The notes: generated by a model from the sequence alone, not told the origin. Numbered from the stretch's first letter, positions 26,365-36,458 are shown. The stretch: 64,000 bases of DNA from Sneathiella litorea (GCF_009882915.1 NZ_WTUW01000002.1:929059-993058), one strand, 5' to 3'. Program-made: numbers and translations.

Positions 26365-26468
26365 TTATTTCATTTTCCCTTTCAGCACGCGAGAATCGAT
26401 TGCTTGGCGAAAGTCGCCCTATGTGTTACGGATTCGGCTCTACACAAGAAACAATAAAGGAGCCATGA

Positions 26469-27251
26469 ATGGCCTATAATCCATTTGACCTGACCGGGAA
26501 GGTTGCCCTGATCACAGGCGGGAACGGCGGCATCGGCCTTGGCATGGCGGACGCCATTGCACAAGCGGGTGGCGATGTCTGTATCTGGGGTACGAACGAA
26601 ACCAAAAACGCGGCGGCCATTGAACAGTTGAAGGCCCACGGAACGCGCGTTTCCTCTATCATCTGCAATGTTGCGAGTGAAGCAGAGGTTAAAGACTGCT
26701 TTGCCGAGACGCTGTCGCAATTTGGTCGCGTCGATGGCTGCTTCGCGAATGCGGGCGTCAGCTCGGGCAAGAAATCCTTTCTTGATATTGACGATCAGGA
26801 ATGGCATCGCATTCTCAACATCAATCTTGATGGCGCCTTTTACACACTTCAGGCCGCGACGAGACATATGGTGGAGCGCGCCGAGAACGGCGATCCCGGC
26901 GGACGTCTTGTTGGCACGGCCAGTCTCGCCGCCATTTCCGGCGCCGCACGGAATGAGCATTATGCCGCGACCAAGGGCGGCGTGATTTCCATGATCCGGG
27001 CGCTGGCTGTGGAATTTGCCGGCAAGGGCATTACCGCTAACGCGATCCTGCCCGGCTGGATTGAGACCGCGATGACGGAAAATGCCATTGCCTGGCAGAA
27101 ATTCTCCGATGCTGTGAAGCCGCGCATCCCGGCCAAACGTTGGGGCCAGCCCGAGGATTTCGGCGGTATGGCCGTTTATCTGATGTCGGACGCCAGCGCC
27201 TATCACACGGGCGATACCATGTTGATCGACGGCGGCTACTTCCTCTTCTAG
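26469..27251 (+). CDS. Short-chain dehydrogenase/reductase (SDR)
   Basis: A 260-residue classical SDR. The NAD(P) motif GGNGGIGLGMA (about residues 18-28), CNVASEAEV, NAGVS and active-site Ser/Tyr/Lys in the GTASLAAISGA and YAATKGG stretches are all present, and the end (IDGGYF) is standard. It lies on the opposite strand inside the leucine block, splitting it into two minus-strand operons. Possible roles are oxidation of a 3-hydroxyacyl-CoA or a related side reaction; the substrate cannot be read. AAAGGAG precedes ATG 26469, while the overlapping ATG four bases earlier reaches a stop at once. Confidence 0.85.
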   Translation: MAYNPFDLTGKVALITGGNGGIGLGMADAIAQAGGDVCIWGTNETKNAAAIEQLKAHGTRVSSIICNVASEAEVKDCFAETLSQFGRVDGCFANAGVSSGKKSFLDIDDQEWHRILNINLDGAFYTLQAATRHMVERAENGDPGGRLVGTASLAAISGAARNEHYAATKGGVISMIRALAVEFAGKGITANAILPGWIETAMTENAIAWQKFSDAVKPRIPAKRWGQPEDFGGMAVYLMSDASAYHTGDTMLIDGGYFLF

Positions 27252-27319
27252 GTCGCGCGCATATTCCGGTTCCGCATTAGCGGGACCGGATAGCTGGCAG
27301 TTTCGCACGCGCAAAACCA

Positions 27320-27925
27320 TTACCAACCCCCTCTCGTCAGCCATTCATCGAGCTGACCCACGCGATCCGCCCCCCAGAAGCGCTCTCCCTCAACAATGAA
27401 AAACGGTGCGCCAAATACTTTCCTGTTAAAAACGATATCCTCAACCGAGGCCTTGAACGCCGCCTTGATTTCTGCATCCTGAACAGCTGTTTTGAAGGCA
27501 TCGCGGTCAACACCGACTTCGCCCGCGATATCGGCCACGATCTCAATATCGGAGATATCCTTTCCCGAGACAAAATAGGCGGCGAAAACTTTCTTCGCGA
27601 AAGTGACGGCTTTTTCCGGATCCTCGCGCGATATCCATAGGAACCCACGGGACGCACCCAAGGTCACCTTCGGAAAATCCGTCGGCATGGCGAAGGGAAT
27701 TTTGTGATAACGGGCGGTGCGTTCAAAATCCATCCGTGAATAGTCCCCTTTCAGGGGATACTGCGTCAACGGAAAGGATTTTTCCCCCTGCATGGCGACA
27801 CCCAGCATAAAGGGATGCCAATTGATCTTGCGGCCGTGTTTTGCTGCAACCGGTTCAATAAGATAGCTACCGAGATAGGCATAAGGAGAGGAGAAATCGA
27901 AATAAAAATCAATATCTTCTGACAT
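27320..27925 (-). CDS. 2-hydroxychromene-2-carboxylate isomerase family (DsbA fold, kappa GST)
   Basis: A 201-residue protein beginning DIDFYFDFSSPYAYLGS, with the glutathione-activating Ser in the SSPYAY motif (residue 12 or 13). A helical insert follows, and the C-terminus FGAPFFIVEGERFWGADRVGQL is the cis-Pro thioredoxin-fold end. The family includes NahD of naphthalene degradation and kappa-class glutathione transferases. No aromatic-degradation genes are nearby. Instead the gene is 12 bp after an acyl-CoA dehydrogenase in the isovalerate operon, so its role is probably glutathione-dependent and not naphthalene catabolism. Confidence 0.82.
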   Translation of the reverse strand: MSEDIDFYFDFSSPYAYLGSYLIEPVAAKHGRKINWHPFMLGVAMQGEKSFPLTQYPLKGDYSRMDFERTARYHKIPFAMPTDFPKVTLGASRGFLWISREDPEKAVTFAKKVFAAYFVSGKDISDIEIVADIAGEVGVDRDAFKTAVQDAEIKAAFKASVEDIVFNRKVFGAPFFIVEGERFWGADRVGQLDEWLTRGGW

Positions 27926-27937
27926 TTTCCTAATCCT

Positions 27938-29074
27938 TTATCCTGCTGCCAGGTTACGGGCTATAACCAGCTTCTGGATATCAGAAGTGCCTTCATAAAT
28001 CTGGCAGACCCGGACGTCCCGATAGATTTTTTCAACCGGGTAATCAGCAATATAGCCATTGCCGCCGAGGGTCTGGATCGCGGCAGAACAGACTTCTTCC
28101 GCCATTTCGGACGCAAAGAGTTTCGCCATACTCGCTTCCGTCAGGCAGGGTTGACCCGCATCCTTCAGGCTGGCCGCATGCAACACCATCTGCCGCGCAA
28201 CTTCCAGCTTGGTTGCCATGTCCGCAAGGCGGAATCCAACCGCCTGATGATCGATAATTGTCTGGCCGAACGCCTTCCGTTCCTTTGCATAGGTCAGCGC
28301 ATGTGCAAACGCTGCACCCGCCATCCCAACGCTTTGTGCGGCAATACCAATCCGCCCGGTCTCCAGATTGGCGAGCGCGATCCGGTACCCTGCCCCTTCC
28401 GGTCCCAGCATATTGGCCGCCGGAATATGAACGTCATCGAACGCGATCTGGCAGGTGTCGGAGGCTTTCTGGCCCAGCTTTTTCTCGACCGAGACGACGC
28501 GATAGCCCTCGCTGATCGTCGGGACAATGAAACAGCTGATCCCTTTCTTGCCAGCATCCGGGTCCGTCACCGCAAAGACCAGCGCAATCCCGCCGATCTT
28601 GCCCGATGTAATAAACTGCTTTGTGCCGGAGATGACATAGTGATCCCCTTCCTTTCGCGCCCGGGTTTTCAGCGCGGACGCATCGGAACCAGCCTGCGGT
28701 TCGGTCAGGCAAAAAGCGCCAATCTCCTCCCCCTTGGCAAGCGGGGTCAGGAAAGCCTGCTTCTGCGCCTCGGTCCCTTCCTTGAGAAGGGCCGCACAGC
28801 AGGGAGAATTATTAACGCTCATCACCGTGGAGACGGCGCCGTCACCGCCCGCAATTTCCATCAGCGCAAGGGCGTAGGAGACATAATCAGCCTCCGCCCC
28901 GCCATGTATCTCGGGCACTGTCATGCCCATCAGGCCAAGTGTGCCCATCTCGCCAAGAACGCTGCGCGGGATGGCCGCCTCTTCTTCCCACTGGACGGAG
29001 TAAGGAGCCAGACGATTTTGCGCAAAGTCGCGCGCCATGTCACGGATCATGGTCTGCTCTTCTGTTAAAATCAT
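27938..29074 (-). CDS. Acyl-CoA dehydrogenase
   Basis: A 378-residue flavoenzyme with the three-domain acyl-CoA dehydrogenase fold. Visible motifs are GAFCLTEPQAGSDASALKTRA (FAD contact), FITSGKIGGIALVFAVTD, and the C-terminal QTLGGNGYIADYPVEKIYRDVRVCQIYEGTSDIQ with the catalytic Glu of YEGTSD. Glu at this position is usual for short/medium-chain enzymes; isovaleryl-CoA enzymes have it elsewhere, and that activity belongs to the gene at 30336. A second short-chain enzyme in this operon could act on isobutyryl- or 2-methylbutyryl-CoA; that is inference. Confidence 0.9.
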   Translation of the reverse strand: MILTEEQTMIRDMARDFAQNRLAPYSVQWEEEAAIPRSVLGEMGTLGLMGMTVPEIHGGAEADYVSYALALMEIAGGDGAVSTVMSVNNSPCCAALLKEGTEAQKQAFLTPLAKGEEIGAFCLTEPQAGSDASALKTRARKEGDHYVISGTKQFITSGKIGGIALVFAVTDPDAGKKGISCFIVPTISEGYRVVSVEKKLGQKASDTCQIAFDDVHIPAANMLGPEGAGYRIALANLETGRIGIAAQSVGMAGAAFAHALTYAKERKAFGQTIIDHQAVGFRLADMATKLEVARQMVLHAASLKDAGQPCLTEASMAKLFASEMAEEVCSAAIQTLGGNGYIADYPVEKIYRDVRVCQIYEGTSDIQKLVIARNLAAG

Positions 29075-29106
29075 CCCGCTCCCTCCGTTTTTCGTTGTTT
29101 CAGCGC

Positions 29107-30294
29107 TTAGTTGACGAGTTCCAGCGCCATTGCCGTTGCTTCACCACCACCAATGCAGAGGGAGGCAACGCCGCGTGTCTTCCCATATTTCTGCAACGCA
29201 GAGAGAAGTGTCACAACGATCCGCGCACCGGATGCGCCAACCGGATGGCCAAGCGCACAGGCACCGCCATGGACATTGACCTTCTCATGATCGAGGCCGA
29301 GGTCCTTCATTGCCGCCATGGTGACAACGGCAAAAGCCTCGTTAATCTCGAACAGGTCAACATCGTCCTTGGTCCAGCCAACCTTGTCCATCACCTTCTG
29401 GATCGCATCGATCGGCGCCAGGGTGAATTCAGACGGTTTGCGGGCATGGGTGGAATGGGCGAGGAATTTCGCGATTGGCTTCAGGCCGCGCCGCTTCGCC
29501 TCGCTCTCCTTCATCAGGACCAGCGCCGCACCACCATCGGAAATGGAGGAACTGTTTGCCGCAGTGACCGTGCCATCTTTCGCAAAGGCAGGCTTCAAGG
29601 ACGGAATTTTATCCGGACGGCCTTTTAGTGGCTGCTCATCCTTATCGATGGTCACCTCGCCCTTGCGGGTCTTGAATGTAACCGGGGTAATTTCCGCCTC
29701 AAAGGTACCGTCTTCCGTTGCCTGTTTCGCCCGCCGCAAGGATTCAATTGCGTAAGAATCCTGCGCTTCCCTCGTGAACTGATAAAGACCCGCGGTTTCT
29801 TCCGCGAAGTTACCCATCAAGCGTCCTTCCTCATAGGCATCTTCCAGCCCGTCGAGGAACATGTGGTCCTTTACCTCACCATGACCAAGCCGCAGCCCGG
29901 TGCGCATCTTCGGCAGGATATAAGGTGCATTCGTCATGCTCTCGAACCCGCCTGCGACGACGACATCGTTGCTGCCGGCCTTGAGGGCATCATAGCCATA
30001 CATTGCCGCGCGCATGCCCGAGCCGCACATCTTGTTCACGGTCGTGCAGCCGACGCTGTCGGGGATACCCGCGCCAAAAGACGCCTGACGTGCCGGTGCC
30101 TGACCCAGGCCTGCCGGCAATACGCAGCCCATGATCACCTCATCAATATCCGTTCCGGTGACCCCGGCTCTGTCCATCGCCGCCTTGATCGCCACTGCGC
30201 CCAATGTCGGGGCCTTGACGTCAGAAAGGTCGCCCTGAAATCCGCCCATTGGCGTCCGTGCCATACCAACGATGACAATTGGATCTTCACTCAT
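29107..30294 (-). CDS. Acetyl-CoA acetyltransferase (thiolase)
   Basis: A 395-residue thiolase. The acyl-enzyme Cys is Cys90 in NKMCGSGM, and the C-terminal pair is His in GGACALGHPVGASGARI and Cys in ASLCIGGGEA. NEAFAVVTMAA is also typical of biosynthetic-type thiolases. It would split acetoacetyl-CoA made from the acetoacetate released by HMG-CoA lyase, closing leucine degradation to acetyl-CoA, or make acetoacetyl-CoA for polyhydroxybutyrate. No CoA-transferase for activating acetoacetate is seen in the window. It lies 32 bp before the acyl-CoA dehydrogenase gene. Confidence 0.93.
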   Translation of the reverse strand: MSEDPIVIVGMARTPMGGFQGDLSDVKAPTLGAVAIKAAMDRAGVTGTDIDEVIMGCVLPAGLGQAPARQASFGAGIPDSVGCTTVNKMCGSGMRAAMYGYDALKAGSNDVVVAGGFESMTNAPYILPKMRTGLRLGHGEVKDHMFLDGLEDAYEEGRLMGNFAEETAGLYQFTREAQDSYAIESLRRAKQATEDGTFEAEITPVTFKTRKGEVTIDKDEQPLKGRPDKIPSLKPAFAKDGTVTAANSSSISDGGAALVLMKESEAKRRGLKPIAKFLAHSTHARKPSEFTLAPIDAIQKVMDKVGWTKDDVDLFEINEAFAVVTMAAMKDLGLDHEKVNVHGGACALGHPVGASGARIVVTLLSALQKYGKTRGVASLCIGGGEATAMALELVN

Positions 30295-30335
30295 TTTCTA
30301 CTCCTTATTATTAGTCGAGGATTTATTTCCTGACA

Positions 30336-31508
30336 TCAGGTTGTCTCGTTAAACAGTTCGCGCCCGATCAACATACGCCGAACTTCACTCGTGCCTGCGC
30401 CAATTTCATACAGCTTGGCATCGCGCAAAAGCCGCCCGGTTGGATATTCGTTTATATAGCCGTTGCCGCCCAGCGCCTGAATCGCCTCCAGCGCCATCCA
30501 GGTAGCTTTCTCTGCCGCATAGAGAATAACCCCGGCGGCATCCTTGCGTGTCGTCTCCCCGCGATCACAGGCATTTGCCACGGCGTAGACATACGCCTTG
30601 CACGCATTCATGGTCGAATACATGTCGGCAACCTTGCCCTGCATCAGCTGGAACGTCCCGATGGGCTGTCCGAATTGTTCCCGATCATGGATATAGGGGA
30701 TTACTGCATCCATACAGGCCTGCATGATGCCAAGCGGACCGGCGGAGAGAACAACCCGTTCATAGTCGAGCCCGCTCATCAGTACGCGCACGCCTTCATT
30801 AAGGGGCCCGAGAATATTCTCTTCCGGCACTTCGCAATCCTCAAAGACGAGTTCGCAGGTGTTGGAACCGCGCATGCCGAGCTTGTCGAGCTTTTGCGCC
30901 GTCGAGAAACCCGGAAACCCTTTTTCAATCAGGAAGGCCGTAATTCCGCGCGGGCCACCATCCGGGATCGTTTTTGCATAAACCACCAGAACATCCGCAT
31001 CCGGACCGTTGGTAATCCAGAATTTATTACCATTCAGGATGTAACGGTCCCCTTTCTTGTCCGCACGAAGCCGCATGGAGACAACGTCTGAACCTGCTCC
31101 CGGCTCACTCATGGCGAGCGCCCCAACATACTCCCCGCTTATCAGCTTGGGCAGATACCGGGTCTTCTGCGCCTCAGTTCCGTTGCGCGATATCTGGTTG
31201 ACACACAAGTTCGAATGCGCGCCATAGGATAGCCCTACTGAGGCCGATGCCCGACTGATCTCCTCGACGGCGATGCAATGTTCCAGATATCCCAATCCAG
31301 CACCGCCATAGGCTTCATCCACAGTAATCCCGAGCAACCCGAGATCTCCCATTTTCCGCCACATATCCATGGGAAATTCATTGGTCGCATCGATTTCTGC
31401 CGCTCTCGGCGCCAATTCTTCGGCAGCGAACCCGGAGACTGTATCGCGGATCATATCCGCGGTTTCACCAAGGCCGAAATTGAGACCGGGAAAATGAATT
31501 GCAGCCAT
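30336..31508 (-). CDS. Isovaleryl-CoA dehydrogenase
   Basis: 390 residues, acyl-CoA dehydrogenase fold. [21 protein letters not shown] is the FAD-binding stretch, and [23 protein letters not shown] places the catalytic Glu in the position diagnostic for isovaleryl-CoA dehydrogenases. The C-terminus has [35 protein letters not shown], with Gly-Ala-Gly where other members have the catalytic Glu. It oxidises isovaleryl-CoA to 3-methylcrotonyl-CoA, the substrate of the carboxylase at 21909/24757. First gene of the operon, divergent from the LysR gene. Confidence 0.95.
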   Translation of the reverse strand: MAAIHFPGLNFGLGETADMIRDTVSGFAAEELAPRAAEIDATNEFPMDMWRKMGDLGLLGITVDEAYGGAGLGYLEHCIAVEEISRASASVGLSYGAHSNLCVNQISRNGTEAQKTRYLPKLISGEYVGALAMSEPGAGSDVVSMRLRADKKGDRYILNGNKFWITNGPDADVLVVYAKTIPDGGPRGITAFLIEKGFPGFSTAQKLDKLGMRGSNTCELVFEDCEVPEENILGPLNEGVRVLMSGLDYERVVLSAGPLGIMQACMDAVIPYIHDREQFGQPIGTFQLMQGKVADMYSTMNACKAYVYAVANACDRGETTRKDAAGVILYAAEKATWMALEAIQALGGNGYINEYPTGRLLRDAKLYEIGAGTSEVRRMLIGRELFNETT

Positions 31509-31744
31509 CTTCTTTTTCCTTTTCTTCGCAACAAGGACAAGTACTCACGCCCCATAACATAGCGCGCCAGCTCGTCTTGAATTACTGTTTTAACGCTCTT
31601 TCATACAATCGGGATTTGTCCGTATATTCCCAAACTTCTGCTATTTAGGCGCGGCAGTGCAACACTCCGCACGCAGAATTTTTATTACCGAAGAGTATAG
31701 TCACGATGTCATCATAGATAAAATCATTTCTTTCGATCATAACT

Positions 31745-31759
31745 ATTGATATCATCAAT
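31745..31759. promoter_or_regulatory. LysR-type (T-N11-A) palindrome at the start of the LysR gene
   Basis: ATTGATATCATCAAT is a perfect 6-3-6 dyad with a T-N11-A core and ends two bases before the LysR ATG. LysR regulators bind such boxes. Here binding would block the regulator's own ribosome and promoter region (autorepression), and the divergent leucine operon starts only 236 bp away. The other bases of 31509-31744 are AT-rich and hold no second box I would defend. Confidence 0.5.
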
Positions 31760-31761
31760 GA

Positions 31762-32661
31762 ATGGATATTTACCAGCTCCGCTACTTCCTGGCGATCGTC
31801 GAAACCAACAACTTCTCCCGTGCCGCGGAAAGGGCATTTGTCAGTCAGCCGACTTTGTCCACAGGCATCAAGAAGCTAGAGACAGAGCTCGGCACGCCCC
31901 TCTTCAACCGTGACGCACGCAAGATTTCACTGACGGAGGCCGGGCGTCGCTTCCTGCCGCATGCCCGTACAATCATTTATGAATGTAACGCAGCAAAGTC
32001 AGATGTTACCCGGAAGAGTCCGGTCAAGCGGTTACAACTCGGCCTGTTAAGAAGTGCGCCAACACTGCGGGTTGCCGCTTTGCTGAATGACTTTGGCAAG
32101 GCACATGCGGATATTCAGATATCTATCAAGGAAGGCACAGCCTCCCAGTTGCAGGGATGGCTTAATGAAGGGCGGATCGACCTTGCCCTTTCCATCCCAC
32201 CAGAAGAAACAAGCGATATCCAGTTTATACGCCTCTATACCTGGAAATACACGCTCGCCGTTCCCACCAACCACTCTTTTGCCAATCGGAATGCGATTCC
32301 CCTTAAGGAACTCGATGGCCTTTATTTCGTGCATCGATCCCATTGCGAGGCGGCAACCGACCTTACCCGGGCGTTCGCCAGCGCTGGCGTCAATCCGCAC
32401 ATTGTTTTCAGGACGGACCAGGACGAAAAAGCTCTGGCTTTTATCAGCACGGGTTTGGGGATCTGTATGGTCCCGGATATCCTGACGAGTCCCGGCATCA
32501 CAAAGGTTTCTGTAGAAGGGATCAACATAGACCGCTCAATCGGGCTTAGCTGGCCCAAGAATAAAGAGACTGATTTAATCCGTTCATTTCAAATGTTCGC
32601 GACCAGCCATGACTGGCAGCCGGACCGACTCATCGGAAAAAATCTCGATTGGGCGCGATAA
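31762..32661 (+). CDS. LysR-family transcriptional regulator
   Basis: A 299-residue regulator with the N-terminal winged helix (residues 1-60: MDIYQLRYFLAIVETNNFSR, then AAERAFVSQPTLSTGIKKLE, recognition helix in QPTLSTGIKKLE). A periplasmic-binding-protein-like effector domain follows from about residue 90. The PTLSTGI wording resembles OxyR-like and CysB-like groups, but no redox Cys pair is evident. It diverges from isovaleryl-CoA dehydrogenase, so control of the leucine/isovalerate operon is the natural proposal; other proteobacteria commonly use the MerR-type LiuR there. No clear ribosome site precedes the ATG, which abuts a palindrome. Confidence 0.85.
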   Translation: MDIYQLRYFLAIVETNNFSRAAERAFVSQPTLSTGIKKLETELGTPLFNRDARKISLTEAGRRFLPHARTIIYECNAAKSDVTRKSPVKRLQLGLLRSAPTLRVAALLNDFGKAHADIQISIKEGTASQLQGWLNEGRIDLALSIPPEETSDIQFIRLYTWKYTLAVPTNHSFANRNAIPLKELDGLYFVHRSHCEAATDLTRAFASAGVNPHIVFRTDQDEKALAFISTGLGICMVPDILTSPGITKVSVEGINIDRSIGLSWPKNKETDLIRSFQMFATSHDWQPDRLIGKNLDWAR

Positions 32662-32668
32662 GCAACTG

Positions 32669-34072
32669 CTAGAGCAAAACAATCGTCGCGAGGCCAAGAA
32701 AAGCAACAAAACCGACAATATCTGTTACCGTTGTCACGAATACACTTGAAGCTATGGCGGGGTCTATCTTCATCCGATCCAGGGTAACCGGCACAATCAT
32801 GCCCGCAACAGCCGCGACAATGATATTTACGATCATTGCAAGGGCAATGATCAAGCCAATATTTAAACTGGAAAACCAAAGCCAGGCAACAATGCCGATC
32901 AGAACAGCAAAAATACTACCATTCAAGAACGCCACCATGGTTTCCTTGCTCAATATTCGGAGCATGTTGCCCGCCGTTAACTCCTTGGTTGCAAGGGCCC
33001 GCACCGCAACAGTCAGGGTTTGCGTCCCTGCGTTCCCGCCCATGCTGGCGACAATTGGCATCAGGACAGCAAGGGCAATAATCGCCTCCATCGTCGCATC
33101 GAAGAGGCCAATCGCGACAGAGGCCGCAATTGCCGTCAGCAAATTAACAAACAGCCATAGAAACCGGGCCCGTGTGGTCGACATGACACTGCCGAACAGG
33201 TCATCCTCGGAAACACCACCAAGACGCAGGATATCCTCTTCCGCCTCTTCACTGATAACGTCGACGATATCGTCAACCGTGATCACACCGATTAATGCGC
33301 CGTCTTCATTAACGACCGCAGCGGAAGCAAGTCGGTATTGCTGGAAAAGATAGGCGACTTCTTCCTGATCCATATCGACAGGAATTAATTTCTGTTCCGT
33401 ATCCATGATATCGCGGACTAGCACCTGGCGCTTGCTGCGCATCGCCCGATTAAGGGAGAGAGTTCCGATCGGGTGGTGACGCGGATCAACAACGAAGATT
33501 TCGTAGAACTCATCCGGCAGATCATCGGTATCGCGCATATAGTCGATAGTCTGGCCAATATCCCAATATTCCGGCACCGCAATCAAATTGCGCTGCATCA
33601 GGCGGCCGGCACTATCCTCACCGTAAGACAGGCCTTCCTGGAGTACAACGCGTTCATCTGCCGGAATTTCTTTCAGAACCTCGCGCTGCTCGTCTTCCTC
33701 GAAGCTTTCAAGAACGTCAACGGCGTCATCAAGTTCCAGTTCATTCAAGAACGCGGCAATCTCCGCCGGCTCCATATCGTCGACCAGATGTTCACGGACA
33801 TTTTCGTCCAGGTCTGAATAGACGTCCGGATCGACGCGCTCTCCCATGATTTGCAGAAAGGGCAAACGCAGTTTTGGCTTCAACTGCTCGATCAGGTCCG
33901 CCATATCCGCGGAATGCCAATCTGCCAGCCTTTCGTAAATGAGCGCGGCGTCTTCGCGTTCAATGGCCTCCTGGATCTCCTGGACGATTTCATCGTTCAG
34001 GCCATAAAACCGGGTACCGCTGTCCTCCCCTACGGCAGCATCTTCCTCTCTATGTTCCTGCGCATCGTTCAT
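32669..34072 (-). CDS. mgtE: Magnesium transporter MgtE
   Basis: 467 residues. The N-terminal cytoplasmic MgtE domain has an alpha superhelix rich in EE/DD (LELDDAVDVLESFEEDEQREVL). Two CBS domains follow (about residues 150-270: LPDEFYEIFVVDP, VVNEDGALIGVITVDDIVDVISEE), and then five membrane helices with AVLMPIVASMGGNAGTQTLTV, the Mg2+ pore signature. The CBS domains sense cytosolic Mg2+ and close the channel. ATG 34072 is preferred over a GTG two codons earlier because it follows GAAGGG and begins 2 bp after the malic enzyme stop, making translational coupling likely. Confidence 0.95.
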   Translation of the reverse strand: MNDAQEHREEDAAVGEDSGTRFYGLNDEIVQEIQEAIEREDAALIYERLADWHSADMADLIEQLKPKLRLPFLQIMGERVDPDVYSDLDENVREHLVDDMEPAEIAAFLNELELDDAVDVLESFEEDEQREVLKEIPADERVVLQEGLSYGEDSAGRLMQRNLIAVPEYWDIGQTIDYMRDTDDLPDEFYEIFVVDPRHHPIGTLSLNRAMRSKRQVLVRDIMDTEQKLIPVDMDQEEVAYLFQQYRLASAAVVNEDGALIGVITVDDIVDVISEEAEEDILRLGGVSEDDLFGSVMSTTRARFLWLFVNLLTAIAASVAIGLFDATMEAIIALAVLMPIVASMGGNAGTQTLTVAVRALATKELTAGNMLRILSKETMVAFLNGSIFAVLIGIVAWLWFSSLNIGLIIALAMIVNIIVAAVAGMIVPVTLDRMKIDPAIASSVFVTTVTDIVGFVAFLGLATIVLL

Positions 34073-34074
34073 GG

Positions 34075-36402
34075 TCACCCTTCATCTATTAAACGTTCTC
34101 TTCTCGCGATCGGCCCTGGCATCATCTTGCCAGCCTTGTGATCCTGCGCATCGACAGCGGCAATGGCCGTCATATTAACAAGTCCCCGCACCGTTATAGA
34201 CGCCGCAGTAACATGCACAGATTTCGACATTCCAATAAGGATCGGGCCAACGGCAATTCCCTGCCCGATGCTTTTCGCAAGATTATAGCTGATGTTTGCC
34301 GCATCCAGGTTGGGCATAATCAGCAAATTAGCCGACCCCTGAAGCCGGGAGTTGGGAAAAATCGCCTCCCGGATTGAGGGAATGAGGGCCGTATCCGCCT
34401 TCATCTCCCCCTCAATTTCGAGTTCTGGCGCCAGTTTCTCAATAATCTTCAAAGCTTTACGTGCATGGCGGGCCGAGGGCATGTCCGTTGAACCGAAGTT
34501 GGAATAGGACAAGAGAGCTGCCTTGGGTTCAATTCCGAACCGCCGCACCTCGTCCGCCGAGAGGATTGCCAGTTCCGCCAGTTCCTCTGGCGTCTGCTCA
34601 TGACTGATCTGGGTATCTGTGAAAAAGAGCGTACGGTCAGGCATGATTAGCAGATGCAGCGCGGAGGCATCACGTACCCCATCACGAAAAGGAATAATGT
34701 CGGACACCCTGCGGTAATGCTGCTCATACTTGCCGTAGGTGCCGCAGATCATGGCATCTGAATGTCCAAGATGGACCATCATTGCACCGATGATGGTGGT
34801 GTTTGTGCGAATGCGGGCTTTAGCAGTCTCGACATCAACGCCATACCGCTCTCTCAGCTTGTGGTAGGCTTGCCAGTACTCGCGGTAGCGCGGATCATCT
34901 TCCGGATCAACAATCTCGAAATCAACTCCGGGCTTGATGCGAAGGCCGAGCTTCTCAAGCCGGTAGTCAATTACCTTACGGCGTCCAATTAAAATCGGAG
35001 ACGCCAGCCCCTCATCGACAACCGTCTGCACGGCCTGCAGGACGCGCTCGTCCTCCCCTTCCGAATAGGCGACGCGCATCATTTCCTGGCGCGCGCGATC
35101 AAACAGTGGCTTCATGACAAAGCCCGTACGATAAACAAAATGCGAGAGATGCTGGTGGTACTTCTCCAAATCCTCCATAGGGCGAGTGGCCACGCCGCTT
35201 TCCATTGCCGCCTTGGCGACCGCAAAGGATACTTCCAGGTAAAGGCGGGGATCGAAAGGTGTCGGGATCAGGTAGTCAGGACCGAAACATGCCTGCGTTC
35301 CCCCATATGCCTTGGAAACGATGTCGGATTGTTCCGCCATGGCGAGATCTGCAATGGCCTTGACCGCCGCAATTTTCATCTCCTCATTGATTTCCGTTGC
35401 ACCCACATCGAGGGCGCCCCGAAAAAGATAAGGAAAACACACAACGTTATTAACCTGGTTCGGATAGTCCGAGCGACCGGTGGCAATAATGGCATCCGGG
35501 CGGACGGCCTTGGCATCTTCGGGCAGGATTTCCGGCGTAGGGTTGGCAAGCGCAAGAATGATTGGCTTGTCCGCCATCGTCGCCACCATTTCAGGCTTCA
35601 GCGCACCCGGACCGGAACAACCAAGGAAAATATCTGCGCCATGCATGGCATCGGCCAGTGTACGCTTGTTCGTATCCACCGCAAAGACAGATTTATACGG
35701 ATCCATCTCGACTGTGCGTCCCTCATAAACGACGCCATGAATATCACAGACAGTAATATTCTCCAGAGGCAGGCCCAGACTGACAAGTAGGTTAAGACAG
35801 GCAAGCGCCGCCGCCCCTGCTCCGCAGGCCGTCAGCTTGACCTCTGCGATATCCTTCTCCACAACGCGCAGGGCATTGTATACGGCAGCGGCGACACAGA
35901 TCGCTGTGCCATGCTGGTCATCATGAAAGACGGGGATATTCATGCGCTCCCGGCAAAGCTTTTCGACCACAAAGCATTCCGGCGCCTTTATATCCTCAAG
36001 ATTAATGCCGCCGAAGGTTGGCTCCATGGCAACAATAATGTCAACGAGCTTTTCAGGGTCCAACTCCGCGAGTTCGATGTCAAACACATCGATACCGGCA
36101 AATTTCTTGAACAGGACCGCCTTCCCCTCCATCACCGGCTTGGAGGCAAGCGGGCCGATTGCCCCAAGCCCAAGAACGGCCGTGCCATTGGTTACGACAC
36201 CGACAAGATTGCCGCGTGCAGTTAATTCGGCGGCCTGTACGGGGTCATCAGCAATTGCGAGACAAGGATGCGCGACGCCCGGTGAATAAGCGAGAGCAAG
36301 ATCAGTCTGGGTATCCATTGGCTTGGTTGGCATAACGGTCAGTTTTCCCGGTCTTGGTAGCCGGTGATAGTCCATTGCCTTCTTAGAAATATCTTTCGCC
36401 AT
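34075..36402 (-). CDS. maeB: NADP-dependent malic enzyme (MaeB type, malic + phosphotransacetylase-like domains)
   Basis: 775 residues. The N-terminal malic enzyme part (about 1-430) has [32 protein letters not shown] (metal site) and [18 protein letters not shown] (NADP Rossmann). From about residue 440 a phosphotransacetylase-like domain follows ([27 protein letters not shown] through [19 protein letters not shown]), generally regulatory rather than catalytic. It converts malate to pyruvate with NADPH and CO2. Length and domain order match MaeB. It is followed directly by mgtE; malic enzyme needs Mg2+ or Mn2+, a suggestive but unproven link. Confidence 0.95.
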   Translation of the reverse strand: MAKDISKKAMDYHRLPRPGKLTVMPTKPMDTQTDLALAYSPGVAHPCLAIADDPVQAAELTARGNLVGVVTNGTAVLGLGAIGPLASKPVMEGKAVLFKKFAGIDVFDIELAELDPEKLVDIIVAMEPTFGGINLEDIKAPECFVVEKLCRERMNIPVFHDDQHGTAICVAAAVYNALRVVEKDIAEVKLTACGAGAAALACLNLLVSLGLPLENITVCDIHGVVYEGRTVEMDPYKSVFAVDTNKRTLADAMHGADIFLGCSGPGALKPEMVATMADKPIILALANPTPEILPEDAKAVRPDAIIATGRSDYPNQVNNVVCFPYLFRGALDVGATEINEEMKIAAVKAIADLAMAEQSDIVSKAYGGTQACFGPDYLIPTPFDPRLYLEVSFAVAKAAMESGVATRPMEDLEKYHQHLSHFVYRTGFVMKPLFDRARQEMMRVAYSEGEDERVLQAVQTVVDEGLASPILIGRRKVIDYRLEKLGLRIKPGVDFEIVDPEDDPRYREYWQAYHKLRERYGVDVETAKARIRTNTTIIGAMMVHLGHSDAMICGTYGKYEQHYRRVSDIIPFRDGVRDASALHLLIMPDRTLFFTDTQISHEQTPEELAELAILSADEVRRFGIEPKAALLSYSNFGSTDMPSARHARKALKIIEKLAPELEIEGEMKADTALIPSIREAIFPNSRLQGSANLLIMPNLDAANISYNLAKSIGQGIAVGPILIGMSKSVHVTAASITVRGLVNMTAIAAVDAQDHKAGKMMPGPIARRERLIDEG

Positions 36403-36458
36403 ACTTTCCTGTTCTCCCGAATAAACCGATGTTTGCGTTTAACCGATAGGAATATCCA

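Noticed and set aside
26382..27344. 320-codon minus-strand open frame covering the SDR gene
   Set aside because: It is the mirror of a clear SDR with all motifs; the reverse frame shows none.
34072..34140. Mg2+-sensing leader (M-box) in front of mgtE
   Set aside because: Only 2 bp separate mgtE from the malic enzyme stop.
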